From positions 124,001-188,000 of the forward strand of contig NZ_CP016451.1 in the NCBI RefSeq assembly GCF_001713395.1: a DNA stretch of 64,000 nucleotides, read 5' to 3'. The position numbers were made by a program, and so were the translations under genes. Positions within the stretch are counted from its first letter, which is position 1. Every line of letters starts with the position of its first letter. Origin of the DNA: Sinorhizobium sp. RAC02. Lineage in GTDB: Bacteria > Pseudomonadota > Alphaproteobacteria > Rhizobiales > Rhizobiaceae. Of the stretch, positions 44,026 through 54,351 are shown one piece after another. A model generated the notes under the pieces. That model saw only the letters and a list, made by a program, of their open reading frames with translations. It had not been told where the DNA came from and made no database searches.

Positions 44026-47000
44026 GTGGCCATCGCCCACTTCTCAGCCAGCATTGTCAGCCGCGGCGGCGGCCGCAGCGTGGTGCTGTCTGCGGCCTAC
44101 CGGCACTGCGCGAAGATGGAATATGAGCGCGAGGCCCGTACCATCGACTACACTCGGAAAGAGGGGCTGCTGCATGAGGAATTCATGCTTCCGGCCGACG
44201 CGCCGAAATGGGTCCGCGCGTTGATTGCTGACCGCTCTGTTGCCGGAGCTTCGGAAGCCTTCTGGAACAAGGTCGAGGCTTTCGAAAAGCGCTCCGATGC
44301 GCAGCTTGCCAGGGACCTGACAATTGCTCTTCCGCTGGAGCTCACCCCGGAGCAGAACATCGCGTTAGTTCGCGACTTCGTGGCAAAACACATCCACGCC
44401 AAGGGTATGGTCGCGGACTGGGTCTACCATGACAATCCCGGCAATCCGCATATCCACCTGATGACCACATTGCGTCCGCTGACCGAGGACGGGTTCGGAT
44501 CGAAGAAGGTGGCAGTCATTGGCGAGCACGGCCAGCCGGTCCGCACGAAGTCCGGGAAAATCCTCTATGAGCTCTGGGCGGGTTCGACCGACGACTTCAA
44601 TTCCTTACGCGATGGATGGTTCGAGCGGCTCAACCATCACCTGGCGCTCGGCGGCATCGATCTCAAGATCGATGGTCGTTCCTATGAGAAGCAGGGCATC
44701 GAGCTTGAACCCACCATTCATCTCGGGGTCGGGGCGAAAGCCATCGAGCGCAAGGCGCAGGAGCAGGGTGTTCGGCCAGAGCTCGAGCGGATCGAGCTGA
44801 ACGAGCAGCGCCGCAGCGAGAATGCCCGCCGTATTCTTCGCAATCCAGGCATCGTGCTTGATCTGATCACGCGAGAGAAGAGCGTCTTCGACGCCCGAGA
44901 TGTCGCCAAGGTGCTGCATCGCTATATCGATGATCCCGGGCTCTTCCCGCAACTGACGGCCCGTATCATCCAGAACCCCGAAGTGTTGCGTCTCCAACGT
45001 GACACGATCGAATTTTCCACCGGCGAGAAGGTGCCCGCCCGTTATTCGACCCGGGCGATGATCCGCCTTGAGGCGACGATGGTGCGGCAGGCGTTATGGC
45101 TGTCGAACCGGGACGGTCACGCTGTCTCTGAAGCTGCTCTGGACGCAACGTTCCGGCGTCATGAGCGGTTGTCGCAGGAGCAGAAAGCGGCGATCGAGCG
45201 GATCGCCGGTTCCGCCCGGATCGCGGCCGTGGTTGGACGTGCCGGTGCTGGCAAGACCACGATGATGAAGGCCGCCCGCGAGGCGTGGGAACTGGCCGGA
45301 TACCGGGTTGTCGGTGGCGCGCTTGCCGGCAAAGCAGCCGAGGGGCTGGAAAAGGAAGCGGGCATCGAAAGCCGCACGCTGGCATCATGGGAGTTGCGCT
45401 GGAACCGGGGCCGTGACGTTCTCGATAACAAAACCGTCTTCGTCATGGACGAAGCAGGTATGGTGGCCTCAAAACAGATGGCCGGCTTTGTCGATGCCGT
45501 CGTCAGGGGAGGCGCCAAGATCGTTCTGGTCGGCGATCCCGAGCAGCTCCAGCCGATCGAGGCGGGTGCTGCCTTCCGCGCCATTGTTGACCGCATCGGT
45601 TATGCCGAACTCGAGACAATCTATCGCCAGCGCGAGGACTGGATGCGCAAGGCGTCGCTCGATCTGGCCCGGGGCAATGTGGAAAAGGCGCTGACCGCCT
45701 ATGATGCCAATGTCAGGATCACGGGAACGCGTCTCAAGACCGAGGTGGTCGAGCGGCTCATCGGGGACTGGAACCGCGATTACGATCAGACGAAGACAAC
45801 GCTGATCCTCGCGCATCTGCGCCGCGACGTTCGGATGCTGAACATTATGGCCCGCGAAAAACTCGTCGAACGCGGAATTGTCGGTGAGGGCCATGTCTTC
45901 AAAACGGCTGACGGTGTCAGGCATTTCGACGCGGGCGACCAGATCGTCTTCCTGAAGAACGAAGGGTCGCTCGGCGTCAAGAATGGCATGATCGCTCATG
46001 TCATTGAGGCCGCACCGAACAGGATCGTTGCTGTCATCGGAGAGGGCGATCAGCGACGGCAGGTCATCGTCGAGCAACGCTTCTACAGCAACCTCGATCA
46101 TGGTTACGCCACCACGATCCATAAAAGCCAAGGCGCTACCGTCGACCGCGTGAAGGTATTGGCAAGCCTCTCGCTGGACCGGCATCTGACCTATGTGGCG
46201 ATGACCCGCCATCGCGATGATTTGCAGCTTTACTACGGACGCCGGTCCTTCGCCTTCAACGGCGGCCTGGCCAAGGTACTCTCCAGACGGAATGCCAAGG
46301 AGACCACGCTCGATTACGAGCGCGGAAAGCTTTACCGCGAGGCGCTGCGGTTTGCGGAAAGTCGCGGCCTCAACATCGTGCAGGTGGCCCGCACGCTCGT
46401 GCGCGACCGGCTCGACTGGACACTGCGCCAGAAGACAAGATTGGTCGATCTCGGCCAGCGCCTTGCCGTCTTTGCAGAGCGTCTCGGTCTGCACCATCCC
46501 CCGAAAACCCAAACGATGAAGGAGGCTGCGCCCATGGTTGCAGGCATCAAGACATTTTCCGGTTCGGTCGCCGATACGGTGGAGCAAAAGCTCGACACCG
46601 ATCCAGCCCTCAGACAACAATGGGAAGAGGTCTCGACCCGTTTTGCTTACGTCTTTGCCGATCCCGAGACCGCCTTCCGGGCGATGAACTTCGATGCGGT
46701 GCTAGCGGATAAGGAAACGGCCAAACTGGCGCTTCAGACGCTGACGATCGCCCCGGCGTCGATCGGACAGCTCAGGGGCAAGACCGGCATTCTTGCCAGC
46801 AAGACCGAGCGCGAGGACCGTCGCGTTGCAGACCTCAATGTTCCGGCCCTGAAGCGCGATCTCGAGCAGTATCTGAGGATGCGCGAGACCGCCGTGCAGC
46901 GGCTGCAGGCTGACGAGCAGGCATTGCGTCAGCGTGGGTCGATCGACATCCCGGCATTGTCGCCGGCGGCACATGTTGTGCTGGAGCGCGTGCGCGACGC

Positions 47001-47328
47001 GATCGACCGCAACGATCTGCCGGCGGCCATGGCATATGCACTGAGCAATCGGGAAACCAGGCTGGAAATTGACGGGTTCAACCAGGCCGTCACCGACCGC
47101 TTCGGCGAGCGTATCTTGCTCACCAATGCCGCGCGCGAACCCTCCGGAACGCTCTTCGACAAACTCTCCGAAGGGATGCAGCCCGAGCAGAAGGAGCGTC
47201 TGAAGGAAGCCTGGCCGATCATGCGCACGGCCCAGCAACTCGCCGCTCACGAGCGCACCGTCCAGACCCTGCGGCAGGCTGAGGATTTGCGTCTCGCCCA
47301 GCGCCAGACGCCGGTGATGAAGCAATGA
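44026..47328 (+). CDS. traA: TraA relaxase-helicase
   Basis: A 1100-residue relaxase, the length of pTiC58 TraA. The MobA/MobL relaxase domain covers about 1-240, with the two-His motif in [13 protein letters not shown] (His142 and His144). A TraI/RecD-type helicase follows, with Walker [12 protein letters not shown] near 410 and Walker B VMDEAGMV. The C-terminal third is helical. It nicks oriT, stays bound to the 5' end and unwinds DNA. The start is a GTG at 44026, giving the conserved [18 protein letters not shown]; an upstream frame to 43864 crosses oriT and is rejected. Its stop overlaps traF. Confidence 0.95.
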   Translation: MAIAHFSASIVSRGGGRSVVLSAAYRHCAKMEYEREARTIDYTRKEGLLHEEFMLPADAPKWVRALIADRSVAGASEAFWNKVEAFEKRSDAQLARDLTIALPLELTPEQNIALVRDFVAKHIHAKGMVADWVYHDNPGNPHIHLMTTLRPLTEDGFGSKKVAVIGEHGQPVRTKSGKILYELWAGSTDDFNSLRDGWFERLNHHLALGGIDLKIDGRSYEKQGIELEPTIHLGVGAKAIERKAQEQGVRPELERIELNEQRRSENARRILRNPGIVLDLITREKSVFDARDVAKVLHRYIDDPGLFPQLTARIIQNPEVLRLQRDTIEFSTGEKVPARYSTRAMIRLEATMVRQALWLSNRDGHAVSEAALDATFRRHERLSQEQKAAIERIAGSARIAAVVGRAGAGKTTMMKAAREAWELAGYRVVGGALAGKAAEGLEKEAGIESRTLASWELRWNRGRDVLDNKTVFVMDEAGMVASKQMAGFVDAVVRGGAKIVLVGDPEQLQPIEAGAAFRAIVDRIGYAELETIYRQREDWMRKASLDLARGNVEKALTAYDANVRITGTRLKTEVVERLIGDWNRDYDQTKTTLILAHLRRDVRMLNIMAREKLVERGIVGEGHVFKTADGVRHFDAGDQIVFLKNEGSLGVKNGMIAHVIEAAPNRIVAVIGEGDQRRQVIVEQRFYSNLDHGYATTIHKSQGATVDRVKVLASLSLDRHLTYVAMTRHRDDLQLYYGRRSFAFNGGLAKVLSRRNAKETTLDYERGKLYREALRFAESRGLNIVQVARTLVRDRLDWTLRQKTRLVDLGQRLAVFAERLGLHHPPKTQTMKEAAPMVAGIKTFSGSVADTVEQKLDTDPALRQQWEEVSTRFAYVFADPETAFRAMNFDAVLADKETAKLALQTLTIAPASIGQLRGKTGILASKTEREDRRVADLNVPALKRDLEQYLRMRETAVQRLQADEQALRQRGSIDIPALSPAAHVVLERVRDAIDRNDLPAAMAYALSNRETRLEIDGFNQAVTDRFGERILLTNAAREPSGTLFDKLSEGMQPEQKERLKEAWPIMRTAQQLAAHERTVQTLRQAEDLRLAQRQTPVMKQ

Positions 47329-47852
47329 GGCGGCGGCTTCTCCTGTTCCTGGCCGGCGCGAGCGGGGCGATCGCCGCTCTGGCGGCAATCGCATACTTCG
47401 GCGGCTTTCGATTGAACCTGACGCCGAGCGAGCCGCTTGGGCTCTGGCGTATCATGGCCCTGCAGCGTCCGGTCGAGGTCGGCGATCTCGTGTTCATCTG
47501 CCCACCGGCGACCGCGTCATTCGAGGAGGCACGGCGCCGCGGCTATGTCAGGAGTGGCCTCTGCCCCAGTGGCTTTGCGCCGCTTATCAAGACAGTGGCG
47601 GCACTTCCCGGACAGCATGTCGAAATCGGCGCAAATGTCACTGTCGACGGCAGGCCTCTCGCCTCATCGATCGTTCGCGCGAGCGATGGCGAGGGCAGGC
47701 CGATCACACCGTTCAAAACCGGCATCGTGCCATTGAGAAATCTGTTTCTTCACTCATCCTTTGCGAGCTCCTATGATAGTCGGTACTTCGGGCCGGTTCC
47801 CGACTCGGGCCTTCTCGGCCTGGCGCGGCCGGTCCTCACTTTCGATCCATAA
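47325..47852 (+). CDS. traF: TraF, conjugative signal peptidase-like protease
   Basis: A 175-residue S26-family peptidase with one N-terminal membrane segment ([20 protein letters not shown]). The catalytic Ser is in TPSEPLGLW (about Ser35) and Lys in [11 protein letters not shown] (about Lys89); [11 protein letters not shown] is the family box. In RP4 and Ti systems TraF matures the cyclic pilin. It starts in an ATGA overlap with traA. Confidence 0.9.
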   Translation: MRRRLLLFLAGASGAIAALAAIAYFGGFRLNLTPSEPLGLWRIMALQRPVEVGDLVFICPPATASFEEARRRGYVRSGLCPSGFAPLIKTVAALPGQHVEIGANVTVDGRPLASSIVRASDGEGRPITPFKTGIVPLRNLFLHSSFASSYDSRYFGPVPDSGLLGLARPVLTFDP

Positions 47853-49040
47853 CAGGCGGCGATCCTGCCTGATCATTACCGTATCTGTCGCTTGCGGATG
47901 GACTGCCTGGAGCGGTCATGTCTTGGCGCTTCCTGTCGCTGTGTTGTTTCCAGCGCTCTGGGCGATGTCGCCGTCGCGGCTGACGGCGTTGCTCGTGTCC
48001 GCCGGATATTTTCTGGCTGCCTCGCGTGGGCTGCCGCAGGGTGTCGCCAACTTCTATGCCCCCGATCTCTGGCCTGGGCTTCTGCTCTGGACAGCCGCTT
48101 CGCTATCCTTCGTCGGCGTCCATGCGGCACTCTGGGAGGCGCAACCGGAAGGCAAGTCTTGGGGAGAAGGTCGAACGGGAATGGCAATGGCGGCGCGCTA
48201 TCTGGCGGCGGCGATGCTCATGGGACTGCCGCCCCTCGGCATAACCGGTTGGGCACATCCGCTGACCGCTGCAGGCGTGCTCTTTCCGGGATGGGGATGG
48301 TGGGGGCTGGTCGCGATGACAGCCGGCCTCGCGATGATGACATCGCGATATTGGCCGGCTGCCGCCATCGTCCTGGGAGGATTCTGGCTCTGGTCCGCCG
48401 CTACGTGGACATCAGCGAATCTACCCGAGGGATGGAAGGGCGTCGATCTCGAACTGGGCGAGAGCCTCGGACGAGACGGCTCGCTCGACTATCACCGTGA
48501 CCGGATCGCAACGGTGCGAACGGCTGCGGGGGAGAAAACCCGCTTCATCGTTCTTCCCGAAAGTGCACTGGGCTTCTGGACGCCGACCGTCGCGAGGCTC
48601 TGGCAACAAGGCTTGCGAGGCTCGGAGTTAACTGTGATCGCCGGCGCGGCTGTCATCGATCCGGGCGGCTACGACAATGTCATGGTGGCGATTTCGGCTG
48701 ACGAGGCACGAATTCTCTATCGCGAACGCATGCCGGTCCCGGTGTCCATGTGGCAGCCATGGCGGGCATGGACCGGGCAGGGCGGTGGAGCCCGCGCCAG
48801 CCTCTTCGGCAATCCAGTTGTGCAAAGCGACGGCCAGAAGTTCGCCGCGCTGATCTGCTACGACGACAGCTCCTCCTTTGGCCGGTCCTGCAGTCGATGC
48901 TGCATTCCCCCACCGCAATCGTCGCTCCGGGCAACGGATGGTGGACCGCTGGAACATCGATCGTCGCTATTCAAAACGTGAGCGTGACGGCTTGGGCAAA
49001 GCTGTTCGGACTGCCCGTCGTCGCAGCTTTCAACAGATAA
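47773..49040 (+). pseudogene. traB: TraB, conjugal transfer protein, frameshifted near 3' end
   Basis: A membrane protein with at least five hydrophobic segments, then a nitrilase-like region (TRFIVLPESALGFW) resembling apolipoprotein N-acyltransferases. The first frame reads to ALICYDD and then goes out of phase, ending at 48981. The expected end (QLLLWPVLQSMLHSPT through FGLPVVAAFNR) continues in another frame to 49040. The shift lies at 48861-48867 and equals one missing base. The start is uncertain (47761 or 47773 ATG inside traF, or a non-ATG near 47852). TraB aids transfer efficiency but is not always essential. Confidence 0.8.
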
Positions 49041-49053
49041 GGAATTGTTTGCG

Positions 49054-49677
49054 ATGGTCGATGCCGCCCTCATCAAGGAATGCAGCGATCCCGGCCTGAA
49101 GCCGGCGATCGTCGAACAGTTCATCGAGCAGGCAGGATCTCAGGATCCATTGACGGTCACGGTTCGCTCCGGAAACCGGGTGGTGCTCGTGCCCAGGCCG
49201 AAGACAGCCGAGGAGGCGTTGGCGCTGATCCGAGACAACCTGGGTCGCAATACCGTTCGCGTCGGGATCACACAATATCCCGCCGGGCTCGGCATCGTGG
49301 AGGCGGGCCAGATGAAGCCGGACCTGGTCGATGCTTGCGAGAACATTCGCATGGGCACGGCCCTGTTTGCCAAGGTCTATCGGATCGTAACCAGATGGTA
49401 TGGCAACCCGACCGAGAGGCAAGTCCTGCCGCAAGTGTTCGACGATGCAATCATCGCCTGGCAGACGGGATATTTCGAGGGAACGGCAGTGTTTCGGGTG
49501 GAAGATCCAGGAAACGTAAACCTTGCCCAGCCGGAGCCGGGTCGCCGCGATGGCTCAGAAACGCAAGTCGACCTTCCGGAGAATGAAGCCACGGCGGAAG
49601 AACCAGCCGAAGCTTCGGCGTCCGATCCCAACAAAGCAGGGACCAGGATCGACCTGTCCGGTATTGGCTCAAAATGA
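49054..49677 (+). CDS. traH: TraH, conjugal transfer protein
   Basis: A 207-residue protein that closes the traAFBH operon. It starts MVDAALIKECSDPGLKPAIV and has PAGLGIVEAGQMKPDLVDAC and RIVTRWYGNPTE in the middle; the last 50 residues are acidic and low in complexity. The middle recalls lytic transglycosylase-like segments, so it may help cross peptidoglycan; this is uncertain. AAGGAA stands nine or more bases before the ATG at 49054. Confidence 0.85.
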   Translation: MVDAALIKECSDPGLKPAIVEQFIEQAGSQDPLTVTVRSGNRVVLVPRPKTAEEALALIRDNLGRNTVRVGITQYPAGLGIVEAGQMKPDLVDACENIRMGTALFAKVYRIVTRWYGNPTERQVLPQVFDDAIIAWQTGYFEGTAVFRVEDPGNVNLAQPEPGRRDGSETQVDLPENEATAEEPAEASASDPNKAGTRIDLSGIGSK

Positions 49678-49686
49678 CTTCGCCGT

Positions 49687-49704
49687 ATCTGCAGATCTGC
49701 ACGG
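49687..49704. promoter_or_regulatory. Second tra-box-like site, downstream of traH
   Basis: ATCTGCAGATCTGCACGG matches 15 of 18 positions of the Ti tra box, including the central GCAGATCTGCAC. It lies 10 bases after the traH stop and about 290 bases before traM, so it may let TraR activate its own antiactivator. Confidence 0.65.
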
Positions 49705-49989
49705 CAATTGTTCATCCGTCGCCCTAGCGAAAACGACATTCACCCGATATAAGCGCGGGTAGGGCAGTACGCGCTGTCCCGGGGTGTGGAAACCTCTATC
49801 TGGTGGTTGGTGCTGGCCGTTGCAGCATCAGAATCCTCTGACCATGTGGCCGGGGGCCTGTGACGTATGTCCAGGCTCCGGCTAAAGGTCGCAGGACTGT
49901 CCAGATACAGTTTCCAACCCCCGGCTTGGGATCAGAGATTAACGTTTGCGGGGGCGCACCGCAGACTATACTCAAGGGTTGGACCACCA

Positions 49990-50298
49990 ATGGATTTGAA
50001 AGATTCAGCAGTGTCGGACACATGTGAACTGCGCCCGGTGATCGGGTTGACGGATGGTCTCGCACCGGCAGACGTAGAGACGTTGACGGTCAACGCAATT
50101 CGGCTGCACAGGCAACTTCTGGACAAAGCGGATCAACTGTTCCAGGCTTTGCCGGAGGAGTACAGGACGGGAAAAATCACTGGTGGCGTTCAGCATCTCG
50201 AATACATCGAAGCAATGATCGAGATGCATGCACAGATGAGCGCTCTTAACACGCTCCTGGGGGTGCTTGGGTACGTTCCAAAGATGGCCACGAACTGA
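49990..50298 (+). CDS. traM: TraM, antiactivator of TraR
   Basis: A 102-residue protein, the exact length of Ti TraM. It has the conserved ELRPVIGLTDGL front and the C-terminal YIEAMIEMHAQMSALNTLL. It binds TraR and blocks DNA binding, setting the quorum threshold. ATG 49990 is chosen on that length. It converges with traR, 61 bases apart. The long leader (49705-49989) holds no other gene that I can see. Confidence 0.92.
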   Translation: MDLKDSAVSDTCELRPVIGLTDGLAPADVETLTVNAIRLHRQLLDKADQLFQALPEEYRTGKITGGVQHLEYIEAMIEMHAQMSALNTLLGVLGYVPKMATN

Positions 50299-50359
50299 TC
50301 TGGCTTTTTTGGACAAGACTGGTGCGCCGATAGGTCAAGTCGAGGCGGTCGGGGCGCTT

Positions 50360-51064
50360 TCACATCAGCTTTCTGCGAATTGCAAGCGCGGTGAGATGAG
50401 CCTTGCTCCGGACATCGAAGCGTTTCATAGCCTCGCGAAGCTTCACACGGACGGTGTTGTACTTCACACCTTCTACATCAGCAATTTCCTCCATGGTCAT
50501 GCCCACGGCGATCCATCTGAGATAGGTCGCCTCTTTGGGATCGAGCCAGGCGTCGTCTTCCGCAGTCGGAGTGGTTTGAAGGAATGAAATGCGGGCATGA
50601 AGTTGCCCGACGGCCGCAGCAGCTGCGACCGCGTCGATCTCACGGTCGAGATCGATTGCGGGCCTTTCCGACGCCAAGGTGAACATCGACATAGAGCCGT
50701 TGGCGGTCTTGATCGGAACGGTAACCCCAGAGCGGATGCGGAAATCGGCAGCGAGCGCGTAGAAGGCACGCTCCTCCTTCGATTGCCTCGCGCGATCCTG
50801 CTCGCCGTACCACGTAAAGACATACTTCTTTGACTTCGCGCGTTTGACGACCGGATCGACCTTGTCAAACTTCTTCTCGAAATACGTCGAGCGCCACTCG
50901 CGATGATAGTTGGTGACCGCGAGGGTGTGCTGGTGCTGAATATGGAGATAGGCGTAGCCGGTGAAGCCGAAATGCTCGGTAAGGTCTGCAAGACCTTGCG
51001 TCAGGATGCATTCGTCGCCTTGGATCGCCGCAAGATCGGTGAGCTTGTCAAGCCAGTGCTGCAT
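50360..51064 (-). CDS. traR: TraR, LuxR-type quorum-sensing activator
   Basis: A 234-residue LuxR-family activator, identical in length to Ti TraR. The ligand-pocket residues Trp57, Tyr61, Asp70 and Trp85 fall at the canonical numbers. The C-terminal helix-turn-helix reads [20 protein letters not shown]. With an acyl-homoserine lactone it should dimerise and bind the two tra boxes. traI, the signal synthase, is not in the window. What controls traR itself is not clear; in Ti plasmids it is an opine-responsive operon, and a catabolic cluster does lie next to it. Confidence 0.95.
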   Translation of the reverse strand: MQHWLDKLTDLAAIQGDECILTQGLADLTEHFGFTGYAYLHIQHQHTLAVTNYHREWRSTYFEKKFDKVDPVVKRAKSKKYVFTWYGEQDRARQSKEERAFYALAADFRIRSGVTVPIKTANGSMSMFTLASERPAIDLDREIDAVAAAAAVGQLHARISFLQTTPTAEDDAWLDPKEATYLRWIAVGMTMEEIADVEGVKYNTVRVKLREAMKRFDVRSKAHLTALAIRRKLM

Positions 51065-51551
51065 TTTTCACTCCGTTTTGGTGGTCAGGTGGAACAGATC
51101 ACGAGAGCCCCTCGACGTTTATTATTATGAGCGGTCAAAAATCAACCCTAGATTGCATAATATGACTTATGGAACTTCGTCGCTTCTCTAAAACGCAGAG
51201 CCGATTCGGGTGCGATAGGGAATGAGATGTCGGCGTAAACTTGCACCTGTCCGCAGACCGGGTGGCCGCTTATGCCCGAAAGTGAGATTCGCTTTTTGCG
51301 AAAAGCGCCTCAGGAGGTGTGCGTTTACGACTGGATCCTCGTTCCCTTCGTTCAGGCATTAGACTGCATTTGCGCAGCCGCTGTTCCGAGCATGCGGCAT
51401 TTATGACTGGCCCCAAATGTTGCAGCGAGGTACGACTAGCTGCTTGTATTGATTGAAAGCCGATGCCCAAAACCGTAATGCCGCGCCCGTTTTCGTCGGG
51501 CCAACGCTTGAGCAAAAACAATAATTCCGAAGCAAATCTGCATGACCGCTG
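51065..51551. other. Intergenic stretch between traR and ridA
   Basis: It holds the traR promoter region (AT-rich at 51115-51185). A minus-strand frame at 51270-51521 has no family signature. Nothing else was recognised. Confidence 0.4.
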
Positions 51552-51914
51552 CTATGGGACGTTGCCGCAAGGGGCGTGAGCAATCACAGTAATCTCGACC
51601 AGAGCGTCCAGGACGAGATCGGCTACGACCGTCGTTCGCACAGGTAGTGCCCCGTCCGAAAAGAACTCTTTATAGGCGCCATTGAAGCCGCCGAAGTCTT
51701 CCTTCCGCACCAAATAACAGGTGCAGGAGACTATCTCCTTACGCGACAGCCCAACCCCTTCCAGCGTGGCTTCAATCCGGCTCAGCGCGGTTTGGGTTTG
51801 CACGGCGACATCTCCGATGATTTTCCCCGTTTCATCGAACCCCAACTCACCGGAGAGATAAAACGTCTCGCCAACTCTTCGAAAGGTGGAAAATGGCAAG
51901 GTGGAAGTGGACAC
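51552..51914 (-). CDS. RidA-family (YjgF) deaminase
   Basis: A 120-residue RidA homologue. The substrate-binding Arg is in LPVRTTVVADL, and the C-terminal EITVIAHAP strand is typical. RidA enzymes hydrolyse reactive enamine/imine intermediates released by PLP enzymes. The neighbouring aminotransferase makes that role sensible here. A probable TetR operator lies 45 bases upstream of the start. Confidence 0.85.
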   Translation of the reverse strand: MSTSTLPFSTFRRVGETFYLSGELGFDETGKIIGDVAVQTQTALSRIEATLEGVGLSRKEIVSCTCYLVRKEDFGGFNGAYKEFFSDGALPVRTTVVADLVLDALVEITVIAHAPCGNVP

Positions 51915-51958
51915 GGCAAAGCTCCTTTGTTTCGGTCATGGATCGTTGCACAGGCTAA

Positions 51959-51973
51959 TTGTCCAGTAAACAA
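51959..51973. promoter_or_regulatory. Candidate TetR operator before ridA
   Basis: TTGTCCAGTAAACAA shares TTGTCCA-N3-AACAA with the site at 54180-54194 before the transporter operon. The outer TTGT/ACAA form a dyad. Confidence 0.55.
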
Positions 51974-52169
51974 TAAAATTCAAACGCTCGCGATTAAGTT
52001 GCGATGCTGTGGGTGAGGGTTGCCAACGGCGTGAGATATTCGACGCTCCGACAGGTACTGCCGGGCGCTTACACGACAACTTTACACCGCAGAGAATTGG
52101 GATGGCATGGCTACTGAGACTGCTATTCGCGCCGCAACGCAGAGGGTGCTCTACATCGTTAGGAGGAAC

Positions 52170-52910
52170 TCACCCACTACGACTAATCTGCGATTCCAAG
52201 CCGAGAATGAGAGTCTCGATGAGAAAATTGTAACTTTCCTCGAGAGGCGCCGCATCACCACTTTTCCAGCGAGTGACAAAGGCTCGGTTGTACATCTCCG
52301 GTAGATGCCGTTTGAGGAGAGGAAACTGGCTTGCGTCAAGCGCTTCAAGATCGGCGTCGAATGTTCGCACCCAGTCCGAGCCCTCTACTGCCCCCTGCCC
52401 GGCAAGCTCGATCGTAACAAACCCTTCCAGTGCACCGACGACGGAGTTGAAGGCATCGATCAACCCTTGATCCTTGAACCCGGCTTGCGTCAAGGCTGTG
52501 AGAACAATCTCGATCCACGGAGCGTTTGGCGCCCCGTTTGACCGGATGCTGGGGCCGAGGAGAGGTGCAGCGTTAGGATGTTCGTGAACACGCGAACGGA
52601 AACGCCGGAACAGGAGTCGGATCGTCTCACGCCAGTCGTCGGAAAAATCGTCGGGTGACATCAGGCCTGCGATGAGCGCCCCTGAGATCTCGGCAAAGAG
52701 ATCCGTTTTTTTGCCCCCGGCATGCCAGTAAAGGGCTGCAGGAAAGACGTTGAGGCGTCGCGCGAGTGCACGGACTGAAAAGGCTGCCAAGCCCTCTTCA
52801 TCAATGAGAGATATGGCAGCCTCGACGACTCGCTCGCGCGTGAGGCCGATGGCGGCGGCTCGACCAAGGCGGCGCTTGTCCGGCGCCGGACTTTCGGTCA
52901 AAGCCGCCAC
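52170..52910 (-). CDS. TetR-family regulator of the catabolic cluster
   Basis: A 246-residue TetR protein with a TetR_C-type ligand domain. The helix-turn-helix is FSVRALARRLNVFPAALYWH, after LTRERVVEAAISLIDEEGL. The start is probably GTG 52910. The end of the aminotransferase frame overlaps its first 110 bases. It is placed between ridA and the transporter genes, and repeated operator-like sites precede both, so it probably represses them until a cluster substrate is present. Confidence 0.8.
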   Translation of the reverse strand: MAALTESPAPDKRRLGRAAAIGLTRERVVEAAISLIDEEGLAAFSVRALARRLNVFPAALYWHAGGKKTDLFAEISGALIAGLMSPDDFSDDWRETIRLLFRRFRSRVHEHPNAAPLLGPSIRSNGAPNAPWIEIVLTALTQAGFKDQGLIDAFNSVVGALEGFVTIELAGQGAVEGSDWVRTFDADLEALDASQFPLLKRHLPEMYNRAFVTRWKSGDAAPLEESYNFLIETLILGLESQISRSG

Positions 52911-54044
52911 CCGTTGCTGCTAAAGGAGGCCGAGGCGCACTTCCCAGCTCCTGCGCAAACCGCTCAATGTCTTTTGTGGTTCCAATCGTCAACCCGTAAT
53001 GAAGTTGGCATAACCTGCTTCCGTCCATGGTTTGACGATTATACCTTTTTGAAGCAAGATTCCCAGCGAACTGGGGCCACGCCTCTATTACAACATCGAT
53101 GAACAAGAAATTCGCTTGCGAGGGAATGACCCTCAGACCTAGCCCGCGGATGCGGGTGGCTAGGATTTCTCGATCCCGACGCAGCATGGCGGTAGTTTCG
53201 CGCATCCAGGCAGTATCGCCTAGTGCCGCCACAGCAGCCGCTTGCGCCGCAGCATTGACATTGAATGGTGTTAGCGTCGCGCGGATCGCGCGCGCGACGC
53301 TGGCGTCGGACGTGACGGCGTAGCCGACCCTCAGGCCAGCCAAACCGTAGGCTTTCGAAAATGTTCGAAGAACGGCCCAGGTTATTTCCGCGCGTTGTGC
53401 CAAAACTCGAAATCCGTCAGGAAATTCAGCTTCGATGAACTCAAAATAGGCTTCATCCAGAACGAATAGCGTGCCTGGTTGGGTCGCTGCGATAAGCCGC
53501 GACAGCGCTTCTTCCGACATTGCTCGTCCCACCGGGTTTGATGGAGACGAGATAAAGAAGATCTTCGGTTTCTCCGCGAGCGCGGCGACCAGCGCGGCAA
53601 AGTCGAAGTCGAGATCTTCGGTCATTGGCACCTTCACCACCTGGGCACCGGCCGCCAACGGTTCGATCTCGTGCAAACCAAAGCAGGGGGAGACCGTCAG
53701 GACGCGATCACCAGGTTCCAAATAAGCACGGCAGACAGCAGCAATGAGCTCTTCAGAGCCGTTGCCGCAAACGAGCCGGTCTAGCGCTACGCCCAGTTTT
53801 TCGGAAAGTGCCCCGCGAAGCGCCGCAGACGCGGGATCACTATATCGAGAAGGCACACATCCCCATAGAGCCGCGCCCACCGCGGGTGATGTGCCGTATG
53901 GGTTTTCGTTGCTTCCCAAGCATACAATCTCCTCTCTCCCGCTCAACGCCGACGCGCAACTGCCGCCGAAATTCCGGCGTTATAGGCAGGAAGTCGGCCG
54001 AGAGCCTGCCTCGGGCTCAGTCCGCGTTCATCGATTAATTTCAT
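52801..54044 (-). pseudogene. Class I/II aminotransferase (HisC-like), multiply frameshifted
   Basis: A PLP enzyme related to histidinol-phosphate aminotransferase. The core is intact: LGSNENPYG, VCGNGSEELI, FVLDEAYFEF and the PLP-Lys region RTFSKAYGLAGLRVGYA. The N-terminus (ATG 54044, MKLIDERGLSPRQALGRLPA) is in another frame that stops at 53943, one base short of the main frame. Near the C-terminus three single-base insertions (between 52985 and 53070) restore phase but scramble about 22 residues; the out-of-phase reading LQKGIIVKPWTEAGYANF is clearly ancestral. The substrate-carboxylate Arg of FIRVTIG is lost. The frame then runs into the TetR gene. Confidence 0.75.
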
Positions 54045-54144
54045 ATCGTTTTTCGCTCATTTTCTTTTGCTCCGACCGCTTTCCCACCGTGTCAGCGCAA
54101 GGTCTGCCCGGATTCGCGGTTTGCAATTAAGCACAAATTGTCCG

Positions 54145-54173
54145 TTGACATTGCGATAGGATATATACATATT
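54145..54173 (+). promoter_or_regulatory. Sigma70-like promoter of the transporter operon
   Basis: TTGACA (54145-54150) is followed after 17 bp by CATATT (54168-54173) in an AT-rich tract. The next 20 bases include the TetR-type site, at the expected transcription start. Confidence 0.5.
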
Positions 54174-54179
54174 ATTTTA

Positions 54180-54194
54180 TTGTCCATCGAACAA
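54180..54194. promoter_or_regulatory. Candidate TetR operator at the transporter promoter
   Basis: TTGTCCATCGAACAA has the same form as the ridA site. A wider dyad, GTCCATC/GATGGAC, spans 54182-54211. A further AATTGTCC at 54137-54144 abuts the -35. Confidence 0.55.
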
Positions 54195-54351
54195 TTGTCA
54201 GGTTGATGGACTGGAGGAGTTTCGGCAAAGCGATGATTTCTCTCGGCGTCGAGTTTGGCGCCGAGCACCCAGGCTATTGGCCAAAGCGGTGCACGCGGAA
54301 ATCAAAGCCAAAACCGGCCTTTGCGTCAATAAAATCGAGGGAGGACTCAGA

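Noticed and set aside
53099-53323. Plus-strand frames over the aminotransferase
   Set aside because: They are antisense to the PLP-enzyme core, whose motifs are unambiguous.
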